Below the pieces are notes generated by a model. The model was not told where the DNA came from and made no database searches. It saw nothing but the letters and a program-made list of their open reading frames with translations. Positions 10,686 through 19,405 of a stretch of 41,283 nt of DNA are shown in pieces. Every line of letters begins with the position of its first letter. Position 1 is the stretch's first letter. The translations under genes were made by a program, and so were the position numbers. Source of the DNA: Thermodesulfobacteriota bacterium (GTDB taxonomy: Bacteria > Desulfobacterota > WTBG01 > CAIYCZ01 > CAIRTM01); contig JANQGV010000247.1 in the NCBI GenBank assembly GCA_028282925.1, forward strand, positions 1 through 41,283. Direction: 5' to 3'.

Positions 10686-11042
10686 TATGTACAGGATCCT
10701 TTTATGAGATATTGGTTAAATTACTATACTATTTTGATTAAAAATAATGGTTTTGGTATTGCAGTGTGATTTAGCTGAAAAGTGTACAGCAATTCGAATT
10801 ATTATCGTATATATTGAAGAATATGTCACGTGTTTTATTGGAAAATAGACTGAAATTGCGGTGATTTTTACTTAAAAAGTGTTGGTTGCTTGATAAAAAA
10901 TTACAAAAATGTAATATTATAATATGTTGCACCAACCGGGGTTTACATGCGGTATATTGCCCCGTGCCGTGTGCTATTGTCAACGGAGTAATGCCGTATA
11001 CATTTTGCAAGTGAACATCCTGAAAACAGGGGTTGTGCTGTA
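10686..11042. promoter_or_regulatory. Divergent regulatory region between pyrG and the sigma-54 activator gene
   Basis: This 357-base AT-rich region separates divergent genes. It contains a perfect inverted repeat, ATTACA (10900-10905), four A, TGTAAT (10910-10915), followed directly by TATAAT (10918-10923) that could be a -10 box for the plus-strand gene. No well-spaced -35 box accompanies it; the nearest TTGATA (10890) is 22 bases away. The palindrome may be an operator. I see no gene here. Confidence 0.4.
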
Positions 11043-12608
11043 ATGGAACATCAATCGCCGTCAACGGCTGCCGCCATCAACAACCGGGCCAAAAAACAGA
11101 TAGACATCCTGGCGAAAATATCCCACGCCCTGGTGCATCGACACGACCTGGCCAATGTGCTTGATGAAATCCTGATTGTGCTTGAGCAGGACATGGGGAT
11201 GCTCAGGGGGATGCTTACCCTGCGCAGTCCGGATGATATCTTTGTTATCGAGGCATCCAAGGGACTTACCGAGGAAGAAAAGGGCCGGGGACAGTACCAT
11301 CTCGGCGAGGGTATCGTGGGAAAGGTGGCATTAACGAAAGAGCCCGAGCTTGTGCATGATATCAACCAGGACCCACGGTTCTTAAACAAAACACAGTCCC
11401 GCAAGGGCGGTGAACCGATTTCATTCCTGTGTGTTCCGGTGGTGTATAAACAACTGGTCATCGGAACCATCAGTATCGATTGTCCCAGGGTCGATACCGA
11501 AACACTGCGGCAGGACCTGAACTTTTTAATGCTGGTGGCGGATCTGCTGGCGGAAGCTGTTGCCAACATCAGGGAACAGATCGCTGAACGCGAAAGCCTG
11601 CTGGCGGAAAATATCAAGCTGAGGCAACAGCTTGGTGAACTGTATCAGCCCGATAACATTATCGGGAAATGCAGTGCCATGCAGACCGTGTATATGCAGA
11701 TAGCCCAGGTTGCCGCCAGCACCGCAACGGTTTTGATCCGGGGGGAGTCCGGCACCGGCAAAGAGCTTGTAGCCCGGGCCGTGCATTTTTCAAGTCCGCG
11801 GATCGATAAGCCCTTTGTTGCGGTAAACTGCGCCGCACTTCCTGAAAACCTCATTGAAAGCGAGCTGTTCGGACACGAAAAAGGAGCTTTTTCAGGTGCG
11901 GTTCAGCAGCGCAAAGGAAGGTTTGAACTTGCCAACGGGGGCACGATATTCCTGGATGAAATCGGTGATATTTCACCGGCGGTCCAGGTGCGCCTCTTAC
12001 GTGTGTTGCAGGAGCATGTGTTTGAGCGTGTGGGAGGGGCCGAGAGCATCAGCGTCGATATACGGGTGATTGCCGCAACCGGTAAAAACCTCGAGAAAGC
12101 CATTGCCGCCGGCGAGTTCAGGGAAGATCTTTTTTATCGCCTGAATGTGTTCCCGATACATATCCCGGCACTACGGGAGCGAAAATCCGATATCATGCTT
12201 CTTGCCGATCATTTTTTGCAGTCGTGTAACTCCGTATACCGTAAAGATATTAAACGCATTTCCACCGCGGCGATCAATATGATGATGTCGTATCACTGGC
12301 CGGGCAATGTCCGCGAACTGGAAAACTGCATAGAGCGGGCCGTGCTGTCAAGTGTCGACGACGTGATTCACGGATTTAATCTGCCGCCGTCGCTGCAGAC
12401 CTCGGAAGCGACCAACACCGCGCTTTTGCCCAGTGAAGGCGCCAACCTGGGTGACATGGTGGCCTCATATGAGCGTGAGCTCATTGTGGATGCATTGAAA
12501 AAAAACAAGGGGAATGTGGCTTCCACGGCCCGGCACCTGCAGACCACGCAACGAATCCTGCACTATCGGATTGGCAAGCTCGGCATAGAACCGAAAAAAT
12601 ACCGGTAG
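11043..12608 (+). CDS. NifA-type sigma-54-dependent transcriptional activator (GAF, AAA+, Fis-type HTH)
   Basis: This 521-residue protein has an N-terminal GAF sensor domain (about 20-175) and a short coiled-coil linker (178-200). The sigma-54 activation AAA+ domain (about 204-435) carries Walker A GESGTGKE (234-241) and Walker B TIFLDE (301-306). A C-terminal Fis-type helix-turn-helix follows (about 475-518: [20 protein letters not shown]). It should bind enhancer sites and remodel sigma-54 RNA polymerase in response to a ligand at the GAF domain. The usual GAFTGA loop that contacts sigma-54 reads GAFSGA (281-286), a conservative change. The layout matches NifA, but no nitrogen-fixation genes are nearby, so the regulon is unknown. 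It stands alone on the plus strand and starts at ATG 11043 with AGGGG ten bases upstream. Confidence 0.9.
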   Translation: MEHQSPSTAAAINNRAKKQIDILAKISHALVHRHDLANVLDEILIVLEQDMGMLRGMLTLRSPDDIFVIEASKGLTEEEKGRGQYHLGEGIVGKVALTKEPELVHDINQDPRFLNKTQSRKGGEPISFLCVPVVYKQLVIGTISIDCPRVDTETLRQDLNFLMLVADLLAEAVANIREQIAERESLLAENIKLRQQLGELYQPDNIIGKCSAMQTVYMQIAQVAASTATVLIRGESGTGKELVARAVHFSSPRIDKPFVAVNCAALPENLIESELFGHEKGAFSGAVQQRKGRFELANGGTIFLDEIGDISPAVQVRLLRVLQEHVFERVGGAESISVDIRVIAATGKNLEKAIAAGEFREDLFYRLNVFPIHIPALRERKSDIMLLADHFLQSCNSVYRKDIKRISTAAINMMMSYHWPGNVRELENCIERAVLSSVDDVIHGFNLPPSLQTSEATNTALLPSEGANLGDMVASYERELIVDALKKNKGNVASTARHLQTTQRILHYRIGKLGIEPKKYR

Positions 12609-12629
12609 CGGGCTGCTTGATAACATCCA

Positions 12630-12740
12630 TCTACTGCGTTAAGCACGCCCTTCTTCACTGCGACGTACAGACATGTACTCCTCATTCATCAGGCCGCGCT
12701 CGCCTTGTATCTGAACATTCTCAAACCGCCCTTTGTCGTG
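12630..12740. repeat. Dispersed intergenic repeat, second family
   Basis: The stretch includes CTTCTTCACTGCGACGTACA, CTCATTCATCAGGCCGCGC and CTTGTATCTGAACATTCTC. A degraded relative appears at about 28757-28870, sharing CTTCTTC, ATCAGG and TTGTATCT-AACATTCTC in the same order. I have the impression that such sequences are scattered through genomes of this type. The rest of the 325-base gap 12609-12933 holds nothing I can identify. Confidence 0.45.
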
Positions 12741-12933
12741 AAAGCAACCCGTAGGTCGTATTGAAGAACGATATGCGACAATCTCAACGTGTCGGGACCA
12801 TTTGTCAACGGAATTTGAGCGTCTTAACAAACAACGGTGTGTCACGCAAAAACAATATTTAGGATTGATCAATTTGTCGGAATTCGCGTTGCTTATTCCG
12901 ACCTACCACGCTGAACCGGGCAAAAGTGGGTGA

Positions 12934-13665
12934 TCAGTAACCGGTCGGATTCTTGAAATTTTTGTCAAGAAAACTCCCTTCGATATTATTTGCCATTTCA
13001 ACAAATCGATTTGCAGGCACGGAAAACGACATCATATCTTTAGGAACAAAATTTCTGACCAACGGTTCCATTATACCGATAATACTCCTGGGATTTTCCT
13101 GGAATTTTTCATTGTAGGGTATGGTGAAAACGGATTGGCAACCTGAAGCGTTTGGAATCAAAACATTATCCATATTGGCAACCCGGTCATAGTGTGAAAG
13201 GGTTACAAGTTTTGTCATGTTGGTGTAATCCGCCGGAAAAAGATTAACAACCTCAATCTCCCTGTCGTCATCAATATTTTCGAGTTTTTCCATGTACAGG
13301 TATTTTCCTTTTGGCGGATGAATAAGAGCCGCCGATTCCCTGGTGTATGCCATGGAAAGTTCAAGATCTTTTTTAAACCGTTCCGTTTCCGCGATAAAGA
13401 CTCCTCCGTCATCTTCAAGCTCCGTAAAACCGAAATACTCGGTTGGGCCGGTGCACGCACGGTCATTATCGCCGGAGAAACGGATTCTTGTTCCTTTATT
13501 CATCATCATTCTTACATACATGAACATGCAAACCCATGTATCCTTCCTGAAGATGAATGAATTATCAATTTCCTCCGAGGAAAAATACCAGCCGACAGCA
13601 GGGTACTTAAAAGATACCGTTTCTAGAAACTTCCGTAGACTCTCCTTTACACGTATTGAATCCAT
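12934..13665 (-). CDS. DUF169 family protein
   Basis: This 243-residue protein looks like DUF169 (COG2043), a family common in anaerobes and archaea whose function is not established. Typical features are the central MDNVLIPNASGCQSVF segment with its conserved GCQS cysteine, TIPYNEKFQENPRSIIGI, and a C-terminal segment MSFSVPANRFVEMANNIEGSF. There is no signal peptide or membrane segment. AAGGAG lies well placed upstream of ATG 13665. It is separated by 157 bases from the HcyBio gene on the same strand, so they may or may not share a transcript. Family assignment is fairly firm; no role is claimed. Confidence 0.75.
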   Translation of the reverse strand: MDSIRVKESLRKFLETVSFKYPAVGWYFSSEEIDNSFIFRKDTWVCMFMYVRMMMNKGTRIRFSGDNDRACTGPTEYFGFTELEDDGGVFIAETERFKKDLELSMAYTRESAALIHPPKGKYLYMEKLENIDDDREIEVVNLFPADYTNMTKLVTLSHYDRVANMDNVLIPNASGCQSVFTIPYNEKFQENPRSIIGIMEPLVRNFVPKDMMSFSVPANRFVEMANNIEGSFLDKNFKNPTGY

Positions 13666-13822
13666 TGTATTCTCCTTGAGACTGGATTGAGAACAGTTTA
13701 AACCCTCCTGCTTCCAGGGTAACGTTCACCTAAGCATTGGGTGGAGTGAGCCGGGAGTACGGGATAGTATCTATATCTAACAGTCCACCAGCACACAACA
13801 GACTCCCGTCTCCTGCATACAG

Positions 13823-15034
13823 CTATGCCCGCTGAACAGGGCGGTCACGCAGCATGTTGCATTGTATCCCGGCATCGACCGACGGAAGCGGGGCAACCTG
13901 CTCCGACAGGTAGAACCGTTTGTCCTGAATCCAGCTTTTAAGGGTTTCGGCAATGGTGCGGGCTTTGCGGTAACTGGACAGGCCCCCGGTGGGAACATCT
14001 TTTCCGTTGATGTTGATCGAGCCTTTTTTCAGGTCGGCGTAATGTACTTCTCCAAGGGGTTTTGAGATTGCATTGGGAACATTATGGCTGAAGTCTACAA
14101 CCGGTGCATAAATGTCCGAGTCTTTAACCGCGGTGTAGCGTACAATTTCTTCATTGAGCACGGGAATCGGGACCCCGATACCCACCGTCAAGGATACCCC
14201 GTAGCCCCTGAAGCTGGCCCCGCGCAGCCAATCGGGTGACATGGCTTTCAGGTCACCCATTACCGCCAGGGTGCCGCCCGGAACCTTCGGCACGTCGTTA
14301 TCTCCCCGGGTAATGCCCGGGTTGTGCTGGGTGCCGTTCCAGACAACATACCCAATGCCGCCGCCGAGAAAAATACGGGTTCCGATGCCGATGGTTTTGT
14401 ACAGGGGGTCGTTCAGCAGCGGGGACAGTTGCCCGGAGGTTGAATAGTTGGCGTTTCCCAGTTTCGGTCGCAGGGTCCCCATATAGGTATAGATTGTAGA
14501 GCCGGAAAGATTAACCCCTACGTTGTAGTTCTGGTAGGCGTTACGCGGGTTGAACAGAACCGCCTCGTTCAGATCTTCCAGCCGGATTTTCGTGGTGATC
14601 TCGCGGCGCGGGTAACAATCCGTGCCGTAGGCAGAGGCCTTGAGGGTAACGCTTTTGCCTGCTACGAGGTCTTCAATAACATGGGCGCCGCCGTATTTGA
14701 AGCTGCCGGGGTAGACCGTGTTCCGAAGGTCGTTATCGGGCATGGCGGTTGCGCCGAGCAGGATATCAACCGCTGCTATACCGGTATAGCAGGGAACGCC
14801 GTTGAGGGTACAGGTGCCGCCTCCCAGCTTGATCCTGGGTTTTGTGTGACCGGTATTTAAATACGCCGACGATGAGCACATGGGGCCGAACGTCCCGGTG
14901 GTCACCACATCCACCTCGGCAGCCGCTTTGCGGGGCCCTTTTTGCTCTACAATGTCGATTATTTCTTCGGCGGTAACCACCACCGCCGTTCCTTTTTTTA
15001 TTTTGGCGTTTATTTCCTGTATGGTTTTCGGCAT
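13823..15034 (-). CDS. DUF39/HcyBio homocysteine biosynthesis protein
   Basis: The 403-residue protein matches the DUF39 (HcyBio) family. In methanogens and some anaerobic bacteria this family takes part in forming homocysteine from aspartate semialdehyde and sulfide, bypassing O-acyl-homoserine. Recognisable blocks are EVDVVTTGTFGPMCSSSAYL (cysteine 53), IKLGGGTCTLNGVPCYTG (75, 82), ASAYGTDCYPRRE (140), and the Gly-rich IFLGGGIGYVVWNGTQHNPG. Cys53 and Cys140 fall where I recall the functionally important cysteines of the methanogen protein. The C-terminal CBS domains of some homologues are absent, and the ferredoxin/NIL-domain partner often encoded beside it is not in this window. A 65-residue N-terminal look-alike lies 67 bases upstream on the same strand. 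Confidence 0.85.
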   Translation of the reverse strand: MPKTIQEINAKIKKGTAVVVTAEEIIDIVEQKGPRKAAAEVDVVTTGTFGPMCSSSAYLNTGHTKPRIKLGGGTCTLNGVPCYTGIAAVDILLGATAMPDNDLRNTVYPGSFKYGGAHVIEDLVAGKSVTLKASAYGTDCYPRREITTKIRLEDLNEAVLFNPRNAYQNYNVGVNLSGSTIYTYMGTLRPKLGNANYSTSGQLSPLLNDPLYKTIGIGTRIFLGGGIGYVVWNGTQHNPGITRGDNDVPKVPGGTLAVMGDLKAMSPDWLRGASFRGYGVSLTVGIGVPIPVLNEEIVRYTAVKDSDIYAPVVDFSHNVPNAISKPLGEVHYADLKKGSININGKDVPTGGLSSYRKARTIAETLKSWIQDKRFYLSEQVAPLPSVDAGIQCNMLRDRPVQRA

Positions 15035-15101
15035 CTGTAGTCCTGTAGCAGTATGAGTTTCAAACGTGTGTGCGCGATCCGTTGGGAATTGTCAGATAAA
15101 T

Positions 15102-15299
15102 CTATTTCTTTGGTGTAGGAGGCAGCCGCTGGGCAAAATACAATGCCGCGCCCCTTGTTCCGGAAGTAACGGCCTGAAAATCCTTCTTTGTCGTTTGGGT
15201 GTCTTCCTTATCCTGAATTTCCTGTATTTCATGGGCATCGGCTACTACTGATTCGCCGTCCTTGATTTTTTTATTCAAATCTGAAAGTGATTTAGACAT
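15102..15299 (-). CDS. Short HcyBio N-terminal look-alike (65 residues)
   Basis: This short gene resembles the N terminus of the downstream HcyBio protein. MSKSLSDLNKKIKDGESVV parallels MPKTIQEINAKIKKGTAVV, AHEIQEIQ parallels AEEIIDIV, and DFQAVTSGTRG parallels DVVTTGTFG. It then diverges and stops before any of the conserved cysteines. It could be a duplicated, truncated remnant or a genuine small partner protein. Its reading frame is intact and it has a plausible start: ATG 15299 with GGGTGAT upstream (an in-frame GTG at 15308 is possible). It precedes the full-length gene by 67 bases on the same strand, so the two are probably co-transcribed. Confidence 0.6.
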   Translation of the reverse strand: MSKSLSDLNKKIKDGESVVADAHEIQEIQDKEDTQTTKKDFQAVTSGTRGAALYFAQRLPPTPKK

Positions 15300-15373
15300 T
15301 GTTATCACCCGGTGAAATACGTTATAGTTTCTATAAAATAATATATAATATCATAATGGCTGCGTAAAAACAA
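15299..15373. promoter_or_regulatory. Candidate divergent promoters for pgl and the HcyBio pair
   Basis: On the minus strand, TTGTTT (complement of 15368-15373), a 17-base spacer and TATTAT (complement of 15345-15350) form a plausible sigma-70 promoter toward the HcyBio genes. On the plus strand, TTGTTA (15299-15304), 18 bases and TATAGT (15323-15328) could drive pgl. The region is very AT-rich, so chance matches are possible. Confidence 0.35.
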
Positions 15374-15383
15374 GGTATCGGCA

Positions 15384-16124
15384 ATGAACACCATTGTGCA
15401 CACATTCAACGACCTCACAAGCCTCAGTACCTTCGGGGCTGAAAAGATCGCCGACTGCATTCTGGGGGCAGTGGAACAAAACGGACTGTGTACGCTGGTT
15501 CTCGCGGGCGGCACAACCCCGCGGCTGCTGTATGAACACCTGGCAGAGATGTCAAAAAAAAGCGGTACACTACCCTGGCATAAAACCCATCTCTTCTGGG
15601 GCGATGAACGGTTTGTGCCGCCGACAGACGTCCGGAGTAATTATCTGATGGTTGCAAAGACCCTTCTCTCCGGCATTGAAATACCGCCCCGGAATATTCA
15701 CCCCATGGAAACATCCGGCCGTCCCGTTGATGCGGCAGCGGCGTATCAGCGGCATATCCAGACTTTTTTCACTGAAGAGGCGGGGCGTGCTCCCGGTGAG
15801 ATGCCGGTGTTCGACCTGGTGTTGCTGGGGATGGGGGCCGATGGTCACACCGCCTCGCTTTTTCCCGGGTCGGATGCGTTACGAGAACAACACAAACTGG
15901 TTGTTCCGGCTACGGCCCCGGCAGGAGTAGAACCTGTAGACAGGATAACCCTGACGCTGCCGGTTTTGTGTCATGCCGAACAGGTGATGTTCGTTATCTC
16001 CGGTCCGGACAAAAAGAAAATATGCGATGAAATTCAACGCGATCGGCTGCAAGCGGCCGCACACTATCCGGCTGCGAACATAACCGCTACGAATGAACTG
16101 CTCTGGATTGTTGCAAGGGAATAG
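15384..16124 (+). CDS. pgl: 6-phosphogluconolactonase
   Basis: Pgl hydrolyses 6-phosphogluconolactone to 6-phosphogluconate in the oxidative pentose phosphate pathway. The 246-residue protein (family about 230-260) shows the SugarP_isomerase-type fold motifs: LVLAGGTTPRLLYEHLAE near the N terminus, HLFWGDERFVPPTDVRSNY, and LVLLGMGADGHTASLFPG in the second half. It shares no operon with glucose-6-phosphate dehydrogenase here. It is convergent with the HD-GYP gene, whose stop codon is only 16 bases away. The start is ATG 15384 with CAAGG upstream. Confidence 0.93.
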   Translation: MNTIVHTFNDLTSLSTFGAEKIADCILGAVEQNGLCTLVLAGGTTPRLLYEHLAEMSKKSGTLPWHKTHLFWGDERFVPPTDVRSNYLMVAKTLLSGIEIPPRNIHPMETSGRPVDAAAAYQRHIQTFFTEEAGRAPGEMPVFDLVLLGMGADGHTASLFPGSDALREQHKLVVPATAPAGVEPVDRITLTLPVLCHAEQVMFVISGPDKKKICDEIQRDRLQAAAHYPAANITATNELLWIVARE

Positions 16125-16140
16125 GGTTGTAGGGCGTCCT

Positions 16141-17376
16141 TTATCCCTCGTCGGGATACTGCTTGCGGATGTTGCGCACCACATCAATAACTTCAAAGAA
16201 AGCCTCTACCATGTCCGGGTCGAACTGCTTCCCTGTTTCTTCCCGGATCGTATTAAGCACTTCCGATTCGTCCCAGGCATCCTTGTAGCATCTGCGGGAG
16301 CTTAAGGCATCGTAAACGTCGGCAATGGCAACAAGACGGCCGAACGGGTGAATTTCCTCAGCCTCTTTAGGCTGAGCCGATTCGGTGGAAAATACAAAAT
16401 CCTCAGCTTCGGCACCCCTGTTGAAAGAAACATTGCCGGGATATCCTTTGCCGTCCCAGCGCTCATGGTGTTCAAGGGCTATGTAAAAGGCCGCTTTGTC
16501 GAACTCCGAGTGCGAATCGGCAAACAGCTTTGCACCAAGAAAGGTATGCTGTTTCATGATTTCAAATTCGTCTACATCCAGGCGGGCCGGTTTTTTTAAA
16601 ATGACATCGGATATGGCCACCTTGCCTACATCATGCAGCATTGCCGCCATCCTCAGAATATCTTTTGTCTTGTCGATTTCCTGCTGAGATATGCCTTTTT
16701 TTAGTGCCCAGGCTTCATAAATCACAGCTGAATAGGCGCCCACCCGGTTTACATGAGCCCCGGTCTCCTTGGGGTCGCGCATTTCGGCCATTCTCAGCAT
16801 ACGGAGGATGAGGGCGCGCGTCATTTGAGCACGCTCAAGGGCAATTGCGGCTGAGTTGGCGAAATGCATTATGAAGGGTTCGTCCTCTTTTGAGAAGGGA
16901 ATAATGTTGCCGCCGGCGTCCATGGCATTAATGAGCTGCAGTACTCCCAGAATCTCGTCCTGGGGAGTTTTCAGCGGGAACGACAGCATGGACTGGGTCC
17001 GGTATTCGGAGATCTCATCGTATTTTTTATCGAATGCGTAGGGGACACCATCAGGCAGGCTGTACACATCGTCTATATTGATTGTTTCACCGTTGTTGGC
17101 AACGTATCCGGCAATGGAGAGGTTGTCTACCGGAACAGTAAAGGTGGAGTAAATCAGTTTTTTGCCGGGGGGCAGTTTTTTCTGCAGGGTGGTGTTTTGG
17201 GCATGGCTGAAAATAAGTTTGTTTTCCAGTTTGACATAAATCGATCCGGCATCGGCATTCACAAAACTCCGTGACTCCGTCAGGATTTTTTCAAGGAGCA
17301 GGTCGACATCTTTTACCTGAGTGATTTCCTGGCCCAGATTGATTATGTGTGTCAGTATGTCCTTTTCAGGTCTCAT
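16141..17376 (-). CDS. GAF and HD-GYP domain protein, probable cyclic di-GMP phosphodiesterase
   Basis: This 411-residue protein carries a GAF domain (about 20-180) that includes SIYVKLENKLIFSHAQN and MLSFPLKTPQDEILGVLQLI. An HD-GYP domain (about 195-400) follows. The metal-binding HD pair is at 248-249 in MLHDVGK, and the family signature HHERWDGKGYPG is at 303-314. An acidic stretch of about 20 residues after the signature looks like an insertion relative to typical members. HD-GYP proteins degrade cyclic di-GMP; the GAF ligand is unknown. It has no membrane segment, so it is probably cytoplasmic. The start is ATG 17376, near the 550-base regulatory region that also serves the oxidoreductase operon. 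Confidence 0.88.
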   Translation of the reverse strand: MRPEKDILTHIINLGQEITQVKDVDLLLEKILTESRSFVNADAGSIYVKLENKLIFSHAQNTTLQKKLPPGKKLIYSTFTVPVDNLSIAGYVANNGETINIDDVYSLPDGVPYAFDKKYDEISEYRTQSMLSFPLKTPQDEILGVLQLINAMDAGGNIIPFSKEDEPFIMHFANSAAIALERAQMTRALILRMLRMAEMRDPKETGAHVNRVGAYSAVIYEAWALKKGISQQEIDKTKDILRMAAMLHDVGKVAISDVILKKPARLDVDEFEIMKQHTFLGAKLFADSHSEFDKAAFYIALEHHERWDGKGYPGNVSFNRGAEAEDFVFSTESAQPKEAEEIHPFGRLVAIADVYDALSSRRCYKDAWDESEVLNTIREETGKQFDPDMVEAFFEVIDVVRNIRKQYPDEG

Positions 17377-17926
17377 TATCGGCCCCTTGTCGTTGGAATG
17401 TGTAATGCATTCTTCGGTAAAAAAACATATCTAAGAAATGGGTATTTTGCAAGGATTAATAAGTTATACATGTGTAAGGATATCAGTTTAGTATCTGTTT
17501 AAGTTGTTATGTATATATTCATAGTGATTTTGGGCCGTAAAACAATATGGAAACACGGCATCCATGCAGTACCTCCTCACGTAACACGCCCTGAAACGCA
17601 TTTTTTCCGCGTTGGTTACATCACACCGTAAAACCGGGTAAAAATAAATCAAGTCAAAATAAAAGGTTGAAAAATCTGCAGCAAAGGCGTTGCTTTTCAG
17701 GGAATGAAGAATATTTTTTGCTTTATTTGCAAATAGATATGTAAAAACAGATACATAAAGCTTTGTTCTTTATTGTAAAGAACGCGGGTAGATGTATGTT
17801 TGGTTGTTTTTAAAATGACTCAAGTCAAAAAAACTTGACAACAGCCTTTGGATACAGTACATACTTAAAAAGATGAAAGATTATAATAATTAAAAATTAG
17901 CGTGCAAATAAAGATGGGGGATTTGT
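17377..17926. promoter_or_regulatory. Long regulatory region upstream of the FAD/Fe-S operon
   Basis: No gene is visible in these 550 bases. The last 190 contain three perfect inverted repeats. TATGTA-N8-TACATA lies at 17738-17757, GTTCTTTA-N3-TAAAGAAC at 17765-17783 and TCAAGT-N7-ACTTGA at 17820-17838. The last overlaps TTGACA (17835-17840), a consensus -35 box, with TACATA at 17858-17863 as a weak -10 at a 17-base spacing. The core TCAAGTCAAAA also occurs at 17650-17660. I read this as a promoter with operator sites that controls the downstream operon. Confidence 0.5.
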
Positions 17927-19387
17927 GTGATGACAATTACCACGGATTTAAGCAGTATCTTAGGCAGTGAAAATGTCACGGATGCCGAAGAGGTTCTGAA
18001 GCAATATTCGAGGGACCAGAGTTTTGTGCAGCCGCGCAGCCCGGACGTTATTGCCCGGGTGTCGACACCTGAACAGGTTCAGAAGGTCGTGCGCTATGCA
18101 AACACAACCAATACGCCTATCGTGCCGTTCAGTTCGGGGTTGAATATGCATGGTGCAACAATCCCAAAAGAGGGGGGCATCGTACTGGACCTCTCAGGCA
18201 TGAATAGCATTATATCAATCGACACCGATAACTGGAATGCGATCATCGAGCCGGGCGTAACCGTCAGCTGGCTTCAGGATGAGCTGGCAAAACACCAGTT
18301 GCGCGCCATGCTGCCGTTCGGGGTGCATCCCAAGCGTTCGGCACTTACCAGTTTGCTTGAGCGTGACCCGTCCCTTGCATCGGCCAGCTTTGAGTACGGG
18401 AACGAATTGATTATGGATACCGAGCTGGTGCTTCCCACCGGCGAGTTGTTCCGGACCGGCCTGTGGTCTGCCGGCGGCATACCCGGATCGCCCATGGGAC
18501 CCGGGCGCGCCATGCTTAACCGGATGTGGACCGGCGCACAGGGGACCCTGGGTATTTTGACGAAAATGAATCTCAAGGTCGAGTATCTCCCCCGGAAACG
18601 TAAAATATTCATGCTGCCCTTTGATTCCTTCCCCGAGGCCATGGAGCCACTGCGCATGATTCAGCGCAAGGAGATCGGCCACGAGTGTTTTATCGTCAAT
18701 AATTTCAACCTGGCGTCGATGCTGTGCTCGGAATGGAGTGTTCCGGAAGAGCTGCCGTGCACGAAAATCGAATCGCGTGAGTTTGAAACCCTGCGGGAAA
18801 AACTTCCGGAGTGGATGTTGATGGTATGCAGCAACGGCGGGCCGCGGCTGCCGGAGGAAAAAATTGCATATGAAGAGGAAGCATTGCAGGAAATCTGTTC
18901 GATGACCCATACGCAGCTTTACGACGGGGGGCAGATGGATGAGCTGATGCTGCAAAATCTGCTGCGGCCCTGGGATATACTGAAAAAATTCAACTACCGG
19001 GGATCGGTGCATGACGTCAGCTTCAAGACAACGCTCAAAAAAATTCCGGGCTACCAGAAAGTAGTGCAGGAAATCACCAATAAATATCATTACCCGCTGC
19101 GGGACATCGGTGTTTACATTCTGCCGGTTGAACGGGGCAGGGCATATCATATTGAGGCCGACTTTCATTGCGATCCGGACAACCCGGAAGAGGTTGAACA
19201 GATCCGCGCCATGTGGCTTGAGGTGAGCGAACAATTCCTGGATGAAGGTGCCTTTTTCGACCGGCCGTACGGTGCGTGGTCCGACATGATGTACAGCCGG
19301 GCCGGCACCTATACCCAGAAACTCAAGGAGATCAAAAAAGAGCTTGATCCGAACAATATCCTTAATCCCGGGCATCTTTGCTTCTAA
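17927..19387 (+). CDS. FAD-binding oxidoreductase (PCMH/VAO-type, GlcD-like)
   Basis: This 486-residue protein has an N-terminal PCMH-type FAD domain (FAD_binding_4): VIARVSTPEQVQKVVRYAN, IPKEGGIVLDLSGMNSI, IEPGVTVSWLQDEL, and MWTGAQGTLGILTKMNLKV closing the domain near residue 215. A cap domain of the FAD-linked oxidase type follows and ends LDPNNILNPGHL, the usual C-terminal signature. Such enzymes oxidise 2-hydroxy acids, aryl alcohols or phenols; the substrate cannot be read here. It is the first gene of a three-gene operon with a CCG Fe-S protein 18 bases downstream and a second FAD protein. GGGGG at 17916-17920 suits either GTG 17927 or ATG 17930 as start. Confidence 0.88.
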   Translation: MMTITTDLSSILGSENVTDAEEVLKQYSRDQSFVQPRSPDVIARVSTPEQVQKVVRYANTTNTPIVPFSSGLNMHGATIPKEGGIVLDLSGMNSIISIDTDNWNAIIEPGVTVSWLQDELAKHQLRAMLPFGVHPKRSALTSLLERDPSLASASFEYGNELIMDTELVLPTGELFRTGLWSAGGIPGSPMGPGRAMLNRMWTGAQGTLGILTKMNLKVEYLPRKRKIFMLPFDSFPEAMEPLRMIQRKEIGHECFIVNNFNLASMLCSEWSVPEELPCTKIESREFETLREKLPEWMLMVCSNGGPRLPEEKIAYEEEALQEICSMTHTQLYDGGQMDELMLQNLLRPWDILKKFNYRGSVHDVSFKTTLKKIPGYQKVVQEITNKYHYPLRDIGVYILPVERGRAYHIEADFHCDPDNPEEVEQIRAMWLEVSEQFLDEGAFFDRPYGAWSDMMYSRAGTYTQKLKEIKKELDPNNILNPGHLCF

Positions 19388-19405
19388 TTACAGGGGGAAC
19401 GCTCT

